Part shown: one piece after another, positions 1 through 9,510 of the stretch
How the letters are laid out: the number at the start of each line of letters is the position of its first letter
Numbering within the stretch: the stretch's first letter is position 1
Assembly: GCA_011052985.1 (NCBI GenBank)
Contig: DRHY01000196.1
Location: forward strand, 1 to 50,620
Direction: 5' to 3'
Origin: Methylophaga thalassica
Lineage (GTDB): Bacteria > Pseudomonadota > Gammaproteobacteria > Nitrosococcales > Methylophagaceae
Length of the DNA stretch: 50,620 nt
Translations under genes and position numbers: made by a program
Notes under the pieces: generated by a model
Database searches by the model: none
What the model was told of the DNA's origin: nothing
What the model saw: the letters and a program-made list of their open reading frames with translations, nothing else

Positions 1-125
1 ACGTAGAGGGTGCCTTATCCATTGAGCCAGTGAGACTGGTTAAAGCTATTCGTAATGCACTTAGAATAAATCTTATACTTCGTAAGAAATTAGAATTCTA
101 TTTAAGGAATAAAGGGATAATCTGA
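1..125 (+). CDS. 3' end of an unknown gene (truncated by window start)
   Basis: An open frame enters from the left edge (first full codon at base 3) and ends at TGA 123-125, giving about 40 residues ending in RNKGII. It converges on the RES toxin gene, whose stop is only 2 bases away. The tail is basic and helical-looking, with IEPVRLVKAIRNAL followed by a Lys/Arg-rich stretch. This faintly resembles the last helix of a receiver domain, but too little is visible to assign a family. Confidence 0.45.
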   Translation, partial: VEGALSIEPVRLVKAIRNALRINLILRKKLEFYLRNKGII

Positions 126-127
126 TT

Positions 128-637
128 TTAAGAACGGGTCTGCTTAATTCTAGGATCAATGGGATAAGGTATAGGCCCAATAATATTGAGCTTGTTTAAA
201 TTTGGATGATAAGGATTGATGATGTAGTTTGGTGTATCGCTAACGATAGTGCTTGGCACCTGTAGAATAAGAGAATCTGCTTGTTTTACCCACTGATCAC
301 CGATTACTTTAGTCGATTCCGCTGCTGGGTCACTCTGCCAATCTTCAGGCAAACTATCGAGCGAAAGCTCTAATACAAGACTTTGATCGAAGCTTACCTC
401 AAACAATGAATAGTGCTCTAACAGTCTTTCAGATTCAACATGAACAACAACTTCTAAGATTGCCAAAGACTGAGTACCAGCTGTGTAAACTATTGGAGTC
501 CCAATAGAATTCCATCTTCCTCCAAACTTTCTAGAACCTTCTCCAGTAAATGCTGCAGGAACTTTAATACCGTTGATCACCTCTGTTTTTGAAGCTAATT
601 GATTTTGAATAATTCGGACAGCAGTAATGTCTGTCAT
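128..637 (-). CDS. RES-domain toxin of a RES/Xre toxin-antitoxin pair
   Basis: This 169-residue protein matches the RES family: GGRWNSIGTPIVY near residues 39-51, a following SLAILEVVVH helix, and a C-terminal block of the type VPSTIV...NYIINPYHP. Known RES toxins (ParT, MbcT, Res) are NAD+-degrading or ADP-ribosylating enzymes. Depleting cellular NAD+ is therefore the expected activity here; that is family knowledge, not seen directly. The gene lies downstream of its antitoxin and overlaps it by an ATGA (634-637), so the two are translationally coupled. Length is normal for the family. Confidence 0.88.
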   Translation of the reverse strand: MTDITAVRIIQNQLASKTEVINGIKVPAAFTGEGSRKFGGRWNSIGTPIVYTAGTQSLAILEVVVHVESERLLEHYSLFEVSFDQSLVLELSLDSLPEDWQSDPAAESTKVIGDQWVKQADSLILQVPSTIVSDTPNYIINPYHPNLNKLNIIGPIPYPIDPRIKQTRS

Positions 638-1137
638 GAAAAGACACCATGCTCAATTCTACCCAGTAAGTCTTTAACCTCTTTCGCTCCTAATTCTGTA
701 TCAGCCAGTTTAAGAGGCGTTTCACCTCCCAATGCTTTTTTGGGAGTTTTGAGCCAATGCTGTGCATCTTCATTACTATGCAGCACTTCGGTTGCTCTAG
801 CCATGAGATCAGCAAGTCGGTAAACGCGTTCCGTTTCATCGGCGTGAAGCACACCTTCACGCTTTCTTCTGGTAAATGTTCTTGCTGAAATATTGACTAT
901 CTCACTCATTTCATTCACGCCAATGCTTAGTCTATCGGCCAGTGCATATAGCGAAGAAACTGCTACACCTCGTCTTATTTGCTGAATAAGTTGCAGTTTA
1001 TTATTGGTAGAAAATCCAACACTTATCATTATTTCTTCGGGAGTTGGCAGTGGCGTTGAGTATTTTGTAACATGAGCAGGCTTAACTCTTCTCCCAGCTT
1101 TAGGCTTCATTTCAATTTCAATATATTTTTCTGACAT
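634..1137 (-). CDS. Xre/MbcA/ParS-type antitoxin (DUF2384)
   Basis: This 167-residue protein has an Xre-like helix-turn-helix in its N-terminal half (around SVGFSTNNKLQLIQQIRRGVA) and a C-terminal DUF2384-type toxin-binding part with ARATEVLHSNEDAQHWL and LGGETPLKLADTELGAKEV. In characterised homologues this part plugs the RES active site and the HTH autorepresses the operon. It precedes the toxin gene in the usual order. Two matching palindromes around its promoter (1159-1190) fit autoregulation. Confidence 0.88.
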   Translation of the reverse strand: MSEKYIEIEMKPKAGRRVKPAHVTKYSTPLPTPEEIMISVGFSTNNKLQLIQQIRRGVAVSSLYALADRLSIGVNEMSEIVNISARTFTRRKREGVLHADETERVYRLADLMARATEVLHSNEDAQHWLKTPKKALGGETPLKLADTELGAKEVKDLLGRIEHGVFS

Positions 1138-1158
1138 AAATTTCCCCTTTGGCTGTAT

Positions 1159-1200
1159 GCCATCTGGCCTATATTATAGCGCCATATGGCAAATGGTGAA
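1159..1200 (-). promoter_or_regulatory. Promoter and paired palindromic operators of the RES/Xre operon
   Basis: On the minus strand a perfect TATAAT (1173-1178) lies 16 bases downstream of a TTCACC -35 candidate (1195-1200). GCCATATGGC (1181-1190, a perfect palindrome) sits in the spacer, and GCCATCTGGC (1159-1168, one mismatch) sits just downstream of the -10. Their centres are 22 bp apart, about two helical turns, as expected for cooperative repressor dimers on one DNA face. Binding by the Xre antitoxin is inferred from position. Confidence 0.6.
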
Positions 1201-1513
1201 ATATTTAGATGACATAGAGCTACATAGCATTCCCTGATCGTCGTTGCTGGACACATTAAAATAATTAATCTGGTGAATCATTAGTTTGACGAAACTATCT
1301 GGATCGTCCACTGGAATTAGTTTGATACTTGATTTAAAAGCTGTTGATGTAAGTAGTTAAGCCCAATACAGCCCAAAATAATTGGCAAAAGAGCTAAGGA
1401 TAATTGTTTAGCCCCTCTAGGATACCAACCTAGAACAAATACAATCCCTAGGGGCTCTACCCCGATTTTGCGGACACTTCAAAGAAGCCTGATAATGGGC
1501 AAAAGGAATGTTT

Positions 1514-1800
1514 ATGTCGAAGAGAAGAAAATACAGTCCAGAGTTCAAACGTGGTGCTGTTGAATAAACCCGGCAGCCAGGTTTAGCTGTGCCCAGATTG
1601 CTCAAAAACTGGGGCTTGCTCCAAATCTGCTAACGAGATGGCGACGTGAAGCAGATCAGAATGGCCAGCAGGCCTTTAATGGTACGGGTAGTCCCAGAGA
1701 TGAAGAAGTTGCCCTTCTTAAACGTGAACTGGCGCGAGTGAAGAAGGAACGGGATTTTTTACGCGAAGCGGCGACGTTCTTTGCCAGGGAGTCGTCCTGA
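1514..1800 (+). pseudogene. IS3 OrfA (helix-turn-helix subunit), inactivated
   Basis: The reading begins MSKRRKYSPEFKRGAVE and then meets TAA at 1565-1567. After TRQPG the frame must shift by one missing base to continue as SCAQIAQKLGLAPNLLTRW and a leucine-zipper-like tail ending at TGA 1798-1800. OrfA normally supplies the DNA-binding part of the OrfAB transposase through a programmed -1 frameshift into orfB. A nonsense codon plus an indel makes this copy a pseudogene. Confidence 0.85.
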
Positions 1801-1847
1801 AGTATCAGGCGATCCAACGGTGTCGCGTCGAGTTTCCCGTACGCTTA

Positions 1848-2660
1848 ATGTGTCGTTGTCTGGAGGTTTCCGCTAGCGGTTATTACGGCTGGGAAGCACG
1901 TTTACCGAGTGACCGACAGAATGATAACAATCGATTGCTGACGCGCATTCGTGAACTTCATACAGATAGTGGCGGTATTTTGGGTGCACCGCGAATGCAT
2001 GAAGATCTGACAATTGAAGGTGAAACAGCCAGCAAAAATCGGGTTGCACGTTTAATGACGGTTGCCGGACTTCAGGAATGGCCGAGAAAAAAGAAACGGG
2101 GACAGAAGAAACCGCCATTATTAACACCGCCTGGTGTTAATAATTTGTTGGAGCGAGACTTCATGGCTCTGGAACCAGAGACTAAGTGGGTCACCGACAT
2201 CACTGAAATCAAAACAGGCGAAGGCAAGCTGTATTTGTGTGTTGTACTCGATCTGTTCAGCAAGCTGGTGATTGGCTGGTCAATGCATCACCGGCAAGAT
2301 CGACAGATGGTATTACGCGCCGTTGAAATGGCTGTTTGGCAAAGCCAGGGAAGAGGGCCTGTTATTTTACATTCTGATAGAGGCAGTCTATTCAGAAGCG
2401 GCGATTACCAGCGATTGCTTAGTAAAAATACATTGATGAGTGCGGTCGGTCATTGTGGCGATAATGCTGCCTGTGAAGGCTTTTTTGGTGTACTCAAAAG
2501 AGAACGGACAAACCGAATGCGTTACCCAACCTTGGATTCTGCCAAAGCTGATTTATTTGACTATATTGAGCGTTTTCATAATCCTCGGATGAGACGAAGA
2601 GTTGCTAAGTACGATATGAAGTTATCAACCGTTTTTAAACCGTCCGTGGAAACGAGGTAG
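1848..2660 (+). CDS. IS3-family transposase OrfB (DDE integrase fold)
   Basis: This is a 270-residue rve-type catalytic domain. The DDE triad is visible: D in [10 protein letters not shown] in [10 protein letters not shown], and E in [14 protein letters not shown]. An N-terminal HTH_21-like part precedes it. The frame is open upstream to about 1791, consistent with normal production by -1 frameshifting from orfA; the first ATG (1848) lacks a clear ribosome site. The catalytic subunit is intact although its partner is broken, so it could act only if another OrfA is supplied in trans. Confidence 0.9.
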   Translation: MCRCLEVSASGYYGWEARLPSDRQNDNNRLLTRIRELHTDSGGILGAPRMHEDLTIEGETASKNRVARLMTVAGLQEWPRKKKRGQKKPPLLTPPGVNNLLERDFMALEPETKWVTDITEIKTGEGKLYLCVVLDLFSKLVIGWSMHHRQDRQMVLRAVEMAVWQSQGRGPVILHSDRGSLFRSGDYQRLLSKNTLMSAVGHCGDNAACEGFFGVLKRERTNRMRYPTLDSAKADLFDYIERFHNPRMRRRVAKYDMKLSTVFKPSVETR

Positions 2661-2766
2661 AACCCGAATTACATACTGCAATGTCTTGGGGACGCATTTG
2701 TGCTTAAACACTGACCACTATGAACAATTAAAGCTATTGCCAATATTCATAAAATTAAGGTGAACC

Positions 2767-4062
2767 ATGTTTAACATATTGATGCATCGCACATATCGGC
2801 ACCTGTTTTTCGCACAGGTTGTTGCCTTGTTGGGAACCGGCTTGGCAACTGTTGCACTTACTCTTATGGCGTTTGATCTGGCCGGTAATGATGCCGGCCA
2901 GGTGCTGGGCACGGCAATGGCCATCAAGATGATCGCTTATGTATTGATCGCACCGCTTGCTTCGGCGTTAGCGGAAAGCGTCCCACGCCGGGCGATGCTG
3001 GTGTCGTTGGATATTGTTCGTGCTGTAACAGCGCTTGCATTGCCTTTTGTTACCGAAGTCTGGGAGGTGTATGTGCTGATCGCAGTACTTCAATCTGCTT
3101 CTGCAGCATTTACCCCAACCTTTCAGTCGATTATCCCGGATACGCTTCCGGATGAAGATGATTACACCAAGGCTCTATCGCTGTCCCGCCTTGCATATGA
3201 TTTGGAAAACCTCATTAGCCCGGCTCTGGCAGCAGTTTTCTTGCTGGTTACAAGTTGGCATGGGCTATTCTCGGGAACCGTTATTGGCTTCATCGCCTCA
3301 GCGTTGCTTGTAGTCTCTGTAGCTATTCCATCAGGTGTCAAACCGGAGAAGCATCGCAGCGTTTATGAGCGTGCCCGGCGCGGATTCAAAATCTTTGCTG
3401 CAACGCCCCGGTTAAAGGGACTAATGGCGTTAAACTTTGTTGTCAGCTTGGCCGGTGCCATGGTGATCGTTAACACTGTGGTACTGGTGAAGGGCCACTT
3501 CGGCCTGACAGATCAGCATACGGCAATGGCCTTTGCGGCATTTGGTGGAGGTTCAATGTTGGCGGCGTTGACTTTACCTGCTTTGCTCAAGCGATGGCAG
3601 GATCGTCGGGTCATGTTAACGGGAGCGGGTATCCTCATTTCAGGAATGCTTTTGGCCATCGCTATAGACAGCTTTGAATGGCTGATCCCGGTCTGGGCTT
3701 TGCTTGGCATTGGCTCTTCGGCTGTACAGACACCCGTCGGCAGATTGTTAATAAAATCATCCATTGGGGTGGACCGACCCGCACTTTTTGCTGCCCAGTT
3801 CTCCTTATCCCATGCCGGTTGGCTCGTTGCCTATCCGCTGGCTGGCTGGCTTGGATCGATTGCCGGTTTGAAGATAACTTTGGTTGTGCTTGCCAGCCTT
3901 GCATTGATTGCGCTCATTTCAGCAATCAGGTTATGGCCATTAAATGACTCTAAAAAGTTCATACATAGACATGATGATCTAGCTGATAACCACCCGCACA
4001 TAGCATTATCTGGGCGACAGCATATTCATCATTATGTAATAGACAATCTGCATCCTAAATAG
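2767..4062 (+). CDS. MFS efflux transporter with His-rich C-terminus (NreB-like)
   Basis: This 431-residue inner-membrane protein has about 12 hydrophobic segments of the MFS drug/enterobactin-exporter type. Its tail, after about residue 395, is rich in histidine (HRHDD, HPH, HIHHY). NreB and NrsD nickel exporters share this layout, with the His tail binding metal, so metal export is likely and nickel is the best guess. An AAGGTGA ribosome site precedes ATG 2767. It stands alone between the IS and the decayed kinase copy. A drug or siderophore substrate cannot be excluded. Confidence 0.7.
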   Translation: MFNILMHRTYRHLFFAQVVALLGTGLATVALTLMAFDLAGNDAGQVLGTAMAIKMIAYVLIAPLASALAESVPRRAMLVSLDIVRAVTALALPFVTEVWEVYVLIAVLQSASAAFTPTFQSIIPDTLPDEDDYTKALSLSRLAYDLENLISPALAAVFLLVTSWHGLFSGTVIGFIASALLVVSVAIPSGVKPEKHRSVYERARRGFKIFAATPRLKGLMALNFVVSLAGAMVIVNTVVLVKGHFGLTDQHTAMAFAAFGGGSMLAALTLPALLKRWQDRRVMLTGAGILISGMLLAIAIDSFEWLIPVWALLGIGSSAVQTPVGRLLIKSSIGVDRPALFAAQFSLSHAGWLVAYPLAGWLGSIAGLKITLVVLASLALIALISAIRLWPLNDSKKFIHRHDDLADNHPHIALSGRQHIHHYVIDNLHPK

Positions 4063-4178
4063 CCATGTCAACCCAGTGTCCGTTTTAAAATGGAGCTATT
4101 ACAGTAAGTTTCTAAAACTTTCATAAGAAGGATATTAGCCGATGATACTTTCTGAAAGAAAATGAGCGGAGAAACCTA

Positions 4179-4719
4179 GTCAATGTTTCGATTGAAGGAT
4201 TATCCAGTCGTACCAGTACTCTTTTCCCAGATTTAGTAAAGCGAATGGCGTTGGAAACTAGGTTAGATATTGCTCTGCGCAATATGGCTTTATCGCCATG
4301 AATTGGTCATGCTTGACCAGCTATGGTTAGTGCGACTTTGTGGTCTTCTGCTAGCGCTTCAAAAAAACCAAACAACGCTTTGACTTCATCGGATAAATCC
4401 AGCGGTGTTTGTTCCAGCTTGACTAAACCGTGTTCGCTTTTTGCTAACCACAACATATCATTAACCATTTTTGCCAAACGTTCTTGTTCTTCCAAATTTG
4501 AGTACAACAATTCACGGTATTCTTCGAGTGTTCTGGATTTGCCTAAGCCAACCTGTCTGTGTCTGGGTGATGAGATTAGTCAGAGGTGTTCGTAGCTCAT
4601 GTGCAATATCAGCTGAAAAATGTGATAGCTGATTAAAGCTATCCTCAAGTCGACCTATCATGTGGTTGAATGAAGACACCAAGTCCTGTAATTCCGATGG
4701 GACAAAAGAGGGGGTCAAG
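4179..4719 (-). pseudogene. Decayed duplicate of the central part of the copper sensor kinase
   Basis: This stretch is near-identical, in the same orientation, to 7651-8193 inside the intact sensor kinase gene. It covers the HAMP end, the H-box ([15 protein letters not shown]) and part of the ATPase domain. It has no start or C-terminus, a 4-base insertion near 4551 that breaks the frame, a short deletion near 4190, and scattered substitutions. Sequence on either side is unrelated to the intact gene. It is a remnant of a second cusS-like gene or of a partial duplication. Confidence 0.88.
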
Positions 4720-4987
4720 GGTACAGCTCGGCACAAAGTTAAGGCAGTACATGCCGCTTACACCCAGTTAATAGTCGGCACTGAACAATCCTTTTAGTCT
4801 AGCTCGGGTGGGTTTTATCACTGACAAAACAATCCATATCACATTGATATTAATTAGAATGATGAATATTTATTAACTATTTCATTGCGAAAATAGTCAG
4901 TTGTTCAGTCGTAGTTCAGTTTCTTTATGATAAAAATGTCTTCAACAATAAAAAGAAATTTGAAATCAACTAGAGAGGTTCTTTCTA

Positions 4988-5431
4988 ATGAACATTATCA
5001 AAACAACAACTGCTGTTATCTTAGGTGCTTCAGCACTTTTTTCTTCCGCTGCAATGGCAGAAGTTCATGAGGTACAAGCTGTGGGGCTGGCATTTAAACC
5101 TTTAGTTTTGAAAGTCCAGCCAGGTGACCAAGTTTCATGGACAAAAATGACCATTCACAACGTTAATACTGAATTTACATCAAATGATGGTGTGAAACAA
5201 TATATTCCTGAAGGTGCAGAAGGCTTTACGTCAAAAATTGGAGAAAACTTCACCAGTGATCCACTTACTGTTGAGGGGGTTTATTTGTATAAATGCGATC
5301 CGCACTGGGGTGCCGGTATGGGTGGCGTAGTTATCGTTGGCGAAGCAACTAACTTACAAAAAATCGTTGACGAAGACCCTAGTGGTGCATTAGGTCGTCT
5401 TGTTAGAAAAACGCAAAAAGCTGTTAAATAA
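4988..5431 (+). CDS. Pseudoazurin-like periplasmic blue copper protein
   Basis: The 147-residue precursor has a Sec signal peptide (cleavage probably after AMA, residue 24). The cupredoxin fold carries a full type-1 copper site: H57 in TIHNV and C103-x2-H106-x4-M111. The spacing and the HNVNTEF and YKCDPHWG contexts match pseudoazurin, a soluble electron carrier for denitrification or other periplasmic redox enzymes. An AGAGAGG ribosome site precedes ATG 4988. It is monocistronic with its own terminator. Here it may exchange electrons with, or buffer copper for, the nearby oxidases; that role is inference. Confidence 0.88.
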   Translation: MNIIKTTTAVILGASALFSSAAMAEVHEVQAVGLAFKPLVLKVQPGDQVSWTKMTIHNVNTEFTSNDGVKQYIPEGAEGFTSKIGENFTSDPLTVEGVYLYKCDPHWGAGMGGVVIVGEATNLQKIVDEDPSGALGRLVRKTQKAVK

Positions 5432-5524
5432 AACAATCTTAATTAATATTTACTAAATAATCTCTAGTATTTATTGAAAAATCATTAAATAACAAAAAAA
5501 TTAACGGCTAAATAATAAAACAAG

Positions 5525-5556
5525 CCCCTGATGGCTTTTAGTCACCGGGGGTTTTT
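5525..5556 (+). terminator. Rho-independent terminator of the pseudoazurin gene
   Basis: CCCC (5525-5528) pairs with GGGG (5547-5550), reinforced by TGA/TCA, and is followed by GTTTTT. It lies about 95 bases after the pseudoazurin stop. Confidence 0.65.
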
Positions 5557-5756
5557 AACTTTAATTTTGCCAGCCAGCTTTGAACGGCAATGTTCTATAG
5601 AGTGTAACCCCTATAATCCTCTCCCGTATTAACTCACGTCAAATGTTATTATTTTCATGTTTTCTATGTTGAAAACCTAGTAACCATATGATTAAGTTGA
5701 ATTTTAATATCCACACTTAATGTTAAGTACAGATTACACCAAGAACACAGATTCAT

Positions 5757-7034
5757 CTAACATTGCTGTAAAAGTAGAGGTGCAAATCCACCACCCGGTG
5801 TACGTAAGTTGGTAGCTTGACCTCGATAAAGTCTTGCTGCAGCAAGTAATAACTCCCCTCGGTAGGTATACAATCGCACATCAACCTTAAGCATTTCACG
5901 TTCGTTATCAACCATCACAACACGTTCTGAGGGTGGCACATAGGCCTGTGCAACATAATCACTTTCAAGAATACGTGCAAAGGTGCTTTTAGTCAGCTTG
6001 CTGCCACGATAGACACCCTTACTGCCATGGCCAGCCACCGGTTTAAAAAACCACTGTCGCCGTTGCAGCCAAAGCGATTGCTCATCATATGCATTAACCT
6101 GAATGGTGTGGGGAATACCCTTTTTTAAAAGTTCAGCATTTTCAGCGCTTAACCCCCAATCTATCAGGTTATGTTGATCTGACAGTAAGACCAGATTTCG
6201 CTTATCAGCCAATAGAGCGTGCGTATAGGGATTCGGGGTGATAACGGCACCACCTTCTAACCATGCAGAGCGCAAAGCGGCATGTTCAGGTGCATCTAGT
6301 CCAAAATCGACCAGACGGTTGTATACCAAATCGATTTTCTGTTTATTACCATACAAGACTCCTGATTCGTATTTGAGATCCTTTGGGGAGAGTATGACGG
6401 CATCAATGCCATGTTGGATGAAAAGCCCTTGCGCGAGTTTGAACTCCGGATAGAGATGTTGTTCTTCTGGTGCATCGTCGATGATTGCAATTCGCTCAGG
6501 TTGACCGCTACCTCGCTGGCTTTGCCATTCACTTATAAATTGCGTAATGACCGCTTCATCGAAATCTTTAGCCCAAGATGCCTGTGCACTGCCGCTACAA
6601 CATTTTAGTTGGGCACGAGTCAGAATGGCATTAAGAAAAGCGCCACCGGCATTGGTGTTGATTTCGATAAGACGAGGGCCATCTTCACTCAGGTGGAAAT
6701 CATAGCCCATAAAAGCGCCTACTGGACCGGGATTATGCCGTGCACTCTCAGGTGCCCAAGACATGACCTGTTGCTGATATTCTGCAAGTGATACAGCGGA
6801 TTCAATTGCCTTAACAATCGCCTGCATTTGTTCAAGATCAGAACTTGGAACAAAAATCGCGGCATTTGAGAAGAATTGGCGCATGGCCGAAGTAGACAGG
6901 ATGCCTTCAGGGTTATCGCCCAATTGGTTGTTGAGATCGCGAATAATCGCTGACCAATCTAGAGTAACGCAGGTACAGTGATGGTTTAGCCGTTGTGATC
7001 TTGTCTGCTCTTGAGAACTATCGATGTTTTTCAT
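5757..7034 (-). CDS. ATP-grasp-like protein of unknown product in a copper locus
   Basis: Start ATG 7032-7034 is chosen because GAGGAG lies 5 bases upstream; a start 12 codons earlier has no ribosome site. The 425-residue protein has ATP-grasp-like features: an EINTNAGGAF acid motif, PNPYTHALLADKRNL, a glycine-rich lysine loop FFKPVAGHGSKGVY, VAQAYVPPSE, KVDVRLYTY, and an RTPGGGFAP end. Such enzymes ligate a carboxylate to an amine or thiol using ATP. Cysteines occur as HHCTC near the N-terminus, a CC pair and a C-terminal Cys. It is transcribed separately, opposite the pseudoazurin gene. Substrate unknown; synthesis of a metal-binding peptide or thiol is possible but unproven. Confidence 0.7.
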   Translation of the reverse strand: MKNIDSSQEQTRSQRLNHHCTCVTLDWSAIIRDLNNQLGDNPEGILSTSAMRQFFSNAAIFVPSSDLEQMQAIVKAIESAVSLAEYQQQVMSWAPESARHNPGPVGAFMGYDFHLSEDGPRLIEINTNAGGAFLNAILTRAQLKCCSGSAQASWAKDFDEAVITQFISEWQSQRGSGQPERIAIIDDAPEEQHLYPEFKLAQGLFIQHGIDAVILSPKDLKYESGVLYGNKQKIDLVYNRLVDFGLDAPEHAALRSAWLEGGAVITPNPYTHALLADKRNLVLLSDQHNLIDWGLSAENAELLKKGIPHTIQVNAYDEQSLWLQRRQWFFKPVAGHGSKGVYRGSKLTKSTFARILESDYVAQAYVPPSERVVMVDNEREMLKVDVRLYTYRGELLLAAARLYRGQATNLRTPGGGFAPLLLQQC

Positions 7035-7421
7035 TGATTCTCCTCTATCGGAAAACATTATTAATGCCAACGGTTAGCTTTAATCTTATATGATTAGTTT
7101 GATTAAAGACCGTTATTGCTATCTTTACCAGTCTGCTTAAAGCCCCTTTGTTGGACGTCCTCTATAGTTAAATAGGATGATCATTCTGCCTGAGGCTTCC
7201 ATAATCCTTGTTATAAGCAAAGGAAATCGTGAACACAAAAGAATAATTAACAAAGGCAGGCAAGGCAGAATATAGTTCGTATGCTCTACAAACGGTAAAA
7301 AAATGCCACTCCAATAAGTACAAGTGTTGAAGCTGCGTGAAGCTTTATCTAGTATCTGAAATTGTTAATCACATTATATTTAATGTCGCTGATAGGAATA
7401 ACCACCGACATATCCCAACCA
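7035..7421. other. Intergenic region with a possible small membrane-protein remnant
   Basis: No intact gene is seen. On the minus strand, about 7335 down to 7137, two frames joined by a frameshift read ASTLVLIGVAFF then LPFVEHTNYILPCLPLLII. This resembles the small DUF2933 membrane proteins that often accompany copper genes. The match is weak and there is no clean start. Confidence 0.2.
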
Positions 7422-8831
7422 TCATGGAATATCTTTAATCGTCGTAGGTAAATAGATGATGAATGCAGTCTTATCGCTTTTAGATGTGACTTCTAAACGG
7501 CCACTATGGGCCTCGATGATTGAACGAACAATGGCGAGACCAAGTCCCGCCCCCTCACTTTGTCTTGCCCTGGACGGGTCGACTCGATAGAAACGGTCAA
7601 AGAGATTTGGCAAGTGTTTGGCGGGAATTGCGCTCCCCGGATTTTCAACAGTCAATGAAACCTCATGGTCTGAAGGATTATCCAGTCGTACCAGTACTGT
7701 TTCCCCAGATTTAGTAAAGCGAATGGCGTTAGAAAGTAGGTTAGAAATTGCTCTGCGCAACATGGCTTTATCGCCCAGAATGAGGTGAGCGTGGCCTTCC
7801 TTGGTGAGTGCGATTTTTTTGTCTTCTGCCAAAGCTTCAAAAAAACCGAATAATTCTCTTACTTCATCGGATAAGTCCAGCGGTGTTTGTTCAAGTTTGA
7901 TTAAGCCGTGGTCACTTTTTGCTAACCACAACATATCATTAATCATCTTTGCCAAACGTTCTTGTTCTTCCAAATTTGAGTACAACAATTCACGGTATTC
8001 TTCGAGTGTTCTGGACTTGCCTAAGCCAACCTGTGTCTGGGTGATGAGATTAGTCAGAGGTGTTCGTAGCTCATGTGCAATATCAGCTGAAAAATGTGAT
8101 AGCTGATTAAAGCTATCCTCAAGTCGACCTATCATGTGGTTGAATGAAGACACCAAGTCCTGTAATTCAGATGGGACAAAAGATGGGGCAAGTCGCATAT
8201 CTAGACGATCTGCTTGTATGTCACCCATTTTGTTCGAAAGTCTTCTTATTGGTGCATGCGCTTTGTGAACGCCATACCAAGCAGCCAACAGGGTAACGGC
8301 CCATGTAAGGACCATTATTAACCATAGAGTTAGACGAAATTTATGGAGAAATTGAAGGTGAAAGCCAATATCGATGGCAGTAATAACCAAGTAGTTATGA
8401 CCCCCTATCGTATTGTGCGTGAGGACACCCCGAAATGTCTTATCGTCCGCATGCCAGACTTGTAGGTCACCGGCACTAATTTCTGTAACTTGGCGAATGC
8501 TGTCTTTCACTACTGAAAGGTTTGCGCCGGCACTTTCGAAAACCACCTTACCTTGTTGATTACGTACTTGATAATAGACGCCATGATGTCCAGAGACAGC
8601 ACCGAACAGTGCTTTACTAAGTTGTAAATTGTTGTCGTTATTATTTCGCAATACGTCTATGACAGCCTTATTAATAACGGCAACTTCTTCTGCATCCTGT
8701 TCGGCAAAATGGCGTTCGACCACATTCAGTACAAGGTTGCCAATTAAAAGTAAGCTTAATCCTACAGATGCGCCAACAAAACACATTACCCTTGCGGCGA
8801 GCGAAAGGGGTTTTTGATTATAAGGCTTCAT
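7422..8831 (-). CDS. cusS: Heavy-metal sensor histidine kinase (CusS/CopS type)
   Basis: This 469-residue membrane kinase has TM1 at about 15-36, a periplasmic sensor at 37-165, TM2 at 168-188, a HAMP domain, and an H-box [15 protein letters not shown] with phosphoacceptor H253. An HATPase domain follows with N-box [23 protein letters not shown] and GAGLGLAIV. The family senses periplasmic Cu+ or Ag+. The start overlaps the end of the regulator gene by 14 bases, so the two are one operon. An internal segment is duplicated at 4179-4719. Confidence 0.9.
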   Translation of the reverse strand: MKPYNQKPLSLAARVMCFVGASVGLSLLLIGNLVLNVVERHFAEQDAEEVAVINKAVIDVLRNNNDNNLQLSKALFGAVSGHHGVYYQVRNQQGKVVFESAGANLSVVKDSIRQVTEISAGDLQVWHADDKTFRGVLTHNTIGGHNYLVITAIDIGFHLQFLHKFRLTLWLIMVLTWAVTLLAAWYGVHKAHAPIRRLSNKMGDIQADRLDMRLAPSFVPSELQDLVSSFNHMIGRLEDSFNQLSHFSADIAHELRTPLTNLITQTQVGLGKSRTLEEYRELLYSNLEEQERLAKMINDMLWLAKSDHGLIKLEQTPLDLSDEVRELFGFFEALAEDKKIALTKEGHAHLILGDKAMLRRAISNLLSNAIRFTKSGETVLVRLDNPSDHEVSLTVENPGSAIPAKHLPNLFDRFYRVDPSRARQSEGAGLGLAIVRSIIEAHSGRLEVTSKSDKTAFIIYLPTTIKDIP

Positions 8832-9510
8832 CGACGGGCTCTACGTCAAGTTTGTAACCCATACCGCGAACCGTATGGATAAGTTTCGGTTCAAAATCGT
8901 CATCAACTTTGGCACGCAGGCGGCGTATCGCCACATCTATCACGTTGGTGTCAGAGTCAAAATTCATGTCCCATACCTGAGAGGCAATCAAAGAGCGTGG
9001 TAGAACCTCACCTTGGCGACGTGCCAATAACTCTAAAAGACAAAACTCTTTGTGGCTAAGATTTATTTTTTTACCTGCTCGCGTAACGCGATGCTTAGGT
9101 AAATCTAAAGTCAGATCAGCTAATTTAAGAAGATCAGAAAAAGTTGAGGGAATGCCTCGGCGCAATAATGTTCTTATCCTTGCTAGAAGTTCGGCAAAGG
9201 CAAAGGGCTTAACTAAATAGTCATCGGCGCCTAATTCTAGGCCTTTAACGCGATCATCCACCGTGTCACGAGCCGTAAGGAATAGTACCGGCGTTTGGCA
9301 TTCTGCTTCACGTAACGACTGCAAGATGCGCCACCCGTCAACATCCGGCAACATAACATCCAGAACGATCAAGTCAAACGCTTCTGTCATTGCCAAATGA
9401 TGACCATCTAGGCCATTTCGAACAAGATTGACCTGAAACCCGGCTTCGCTTAGTCCTTTTTGTAAGTAGTCGCCTGTTTTGACCTCATCCTCCACTAACA
9501 ATAATCGCAT
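8818..9510 (-). CDS. cusR: Copper-responsive OmpR-family response regulator (CusR/CopR type)
   Basis: This 230-residue regulator has a receiver domain (acid pocket E7, D8; phosphoacceptor D51 in [11 protein letters not shown]79; K101) and a C-terminal winged helix with [34 protein letters not shown] ribosome site lies just upstream of ATG 9510. It is divergent from the copA operon, with a 150-bp shared control region carrying inverted repeats, the usual arrangement for direct activation of copper genes by the regulator. Confidence 0.92.
   Translation of the reverse strand: MRLLLVEDEVKTGDYLQKGLSEAGFQVNLVRNGLDGHHLAMTEAFDLIVLDVMLPDVDGWRILQSLREAECQTPVLFLTARDTVDDRVKGLELGADDYLVKPFAFAELLARIRTLLRRGIPSTFSDLLKLADLTLDLPKHRVTRAGKKINLSHKEFCLLELLARRQGEVLPRSLIASQVWDMNFDSDTNVIDVAIRRLRAKVDDDFEPKLIHTVRGMGYKLDVEPVDEAL

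Larger units (their letters stand above)
1452..2665 (+). mobile_element. IS3-family insertion sequence
   Basis: The element of about 1.2 kb holds a broken orfA and an intact orfB in the usual IS3 order. Imperfect terminal inverted repeats lie at 1452-1477 and 2641-2665; both contain TCTACC close to the outer edge and a CGGAC block inside. orfB ends within the right repeat, as often seen. I found no convincing 3-4 bp target duplication, so the insertion may be old or the ends rearranged. With orfA broken the element is probably not self-mobile. Confidence 0.8.

Noticed and set aside
1411-1456. Inverted repeat AGCCCCT ... AGGGGCT at the left end of the IS element
   Set aside because: It partly overlaps the IS terminal repeat and has no T-run; not supportable as a terminator or as a separate element.
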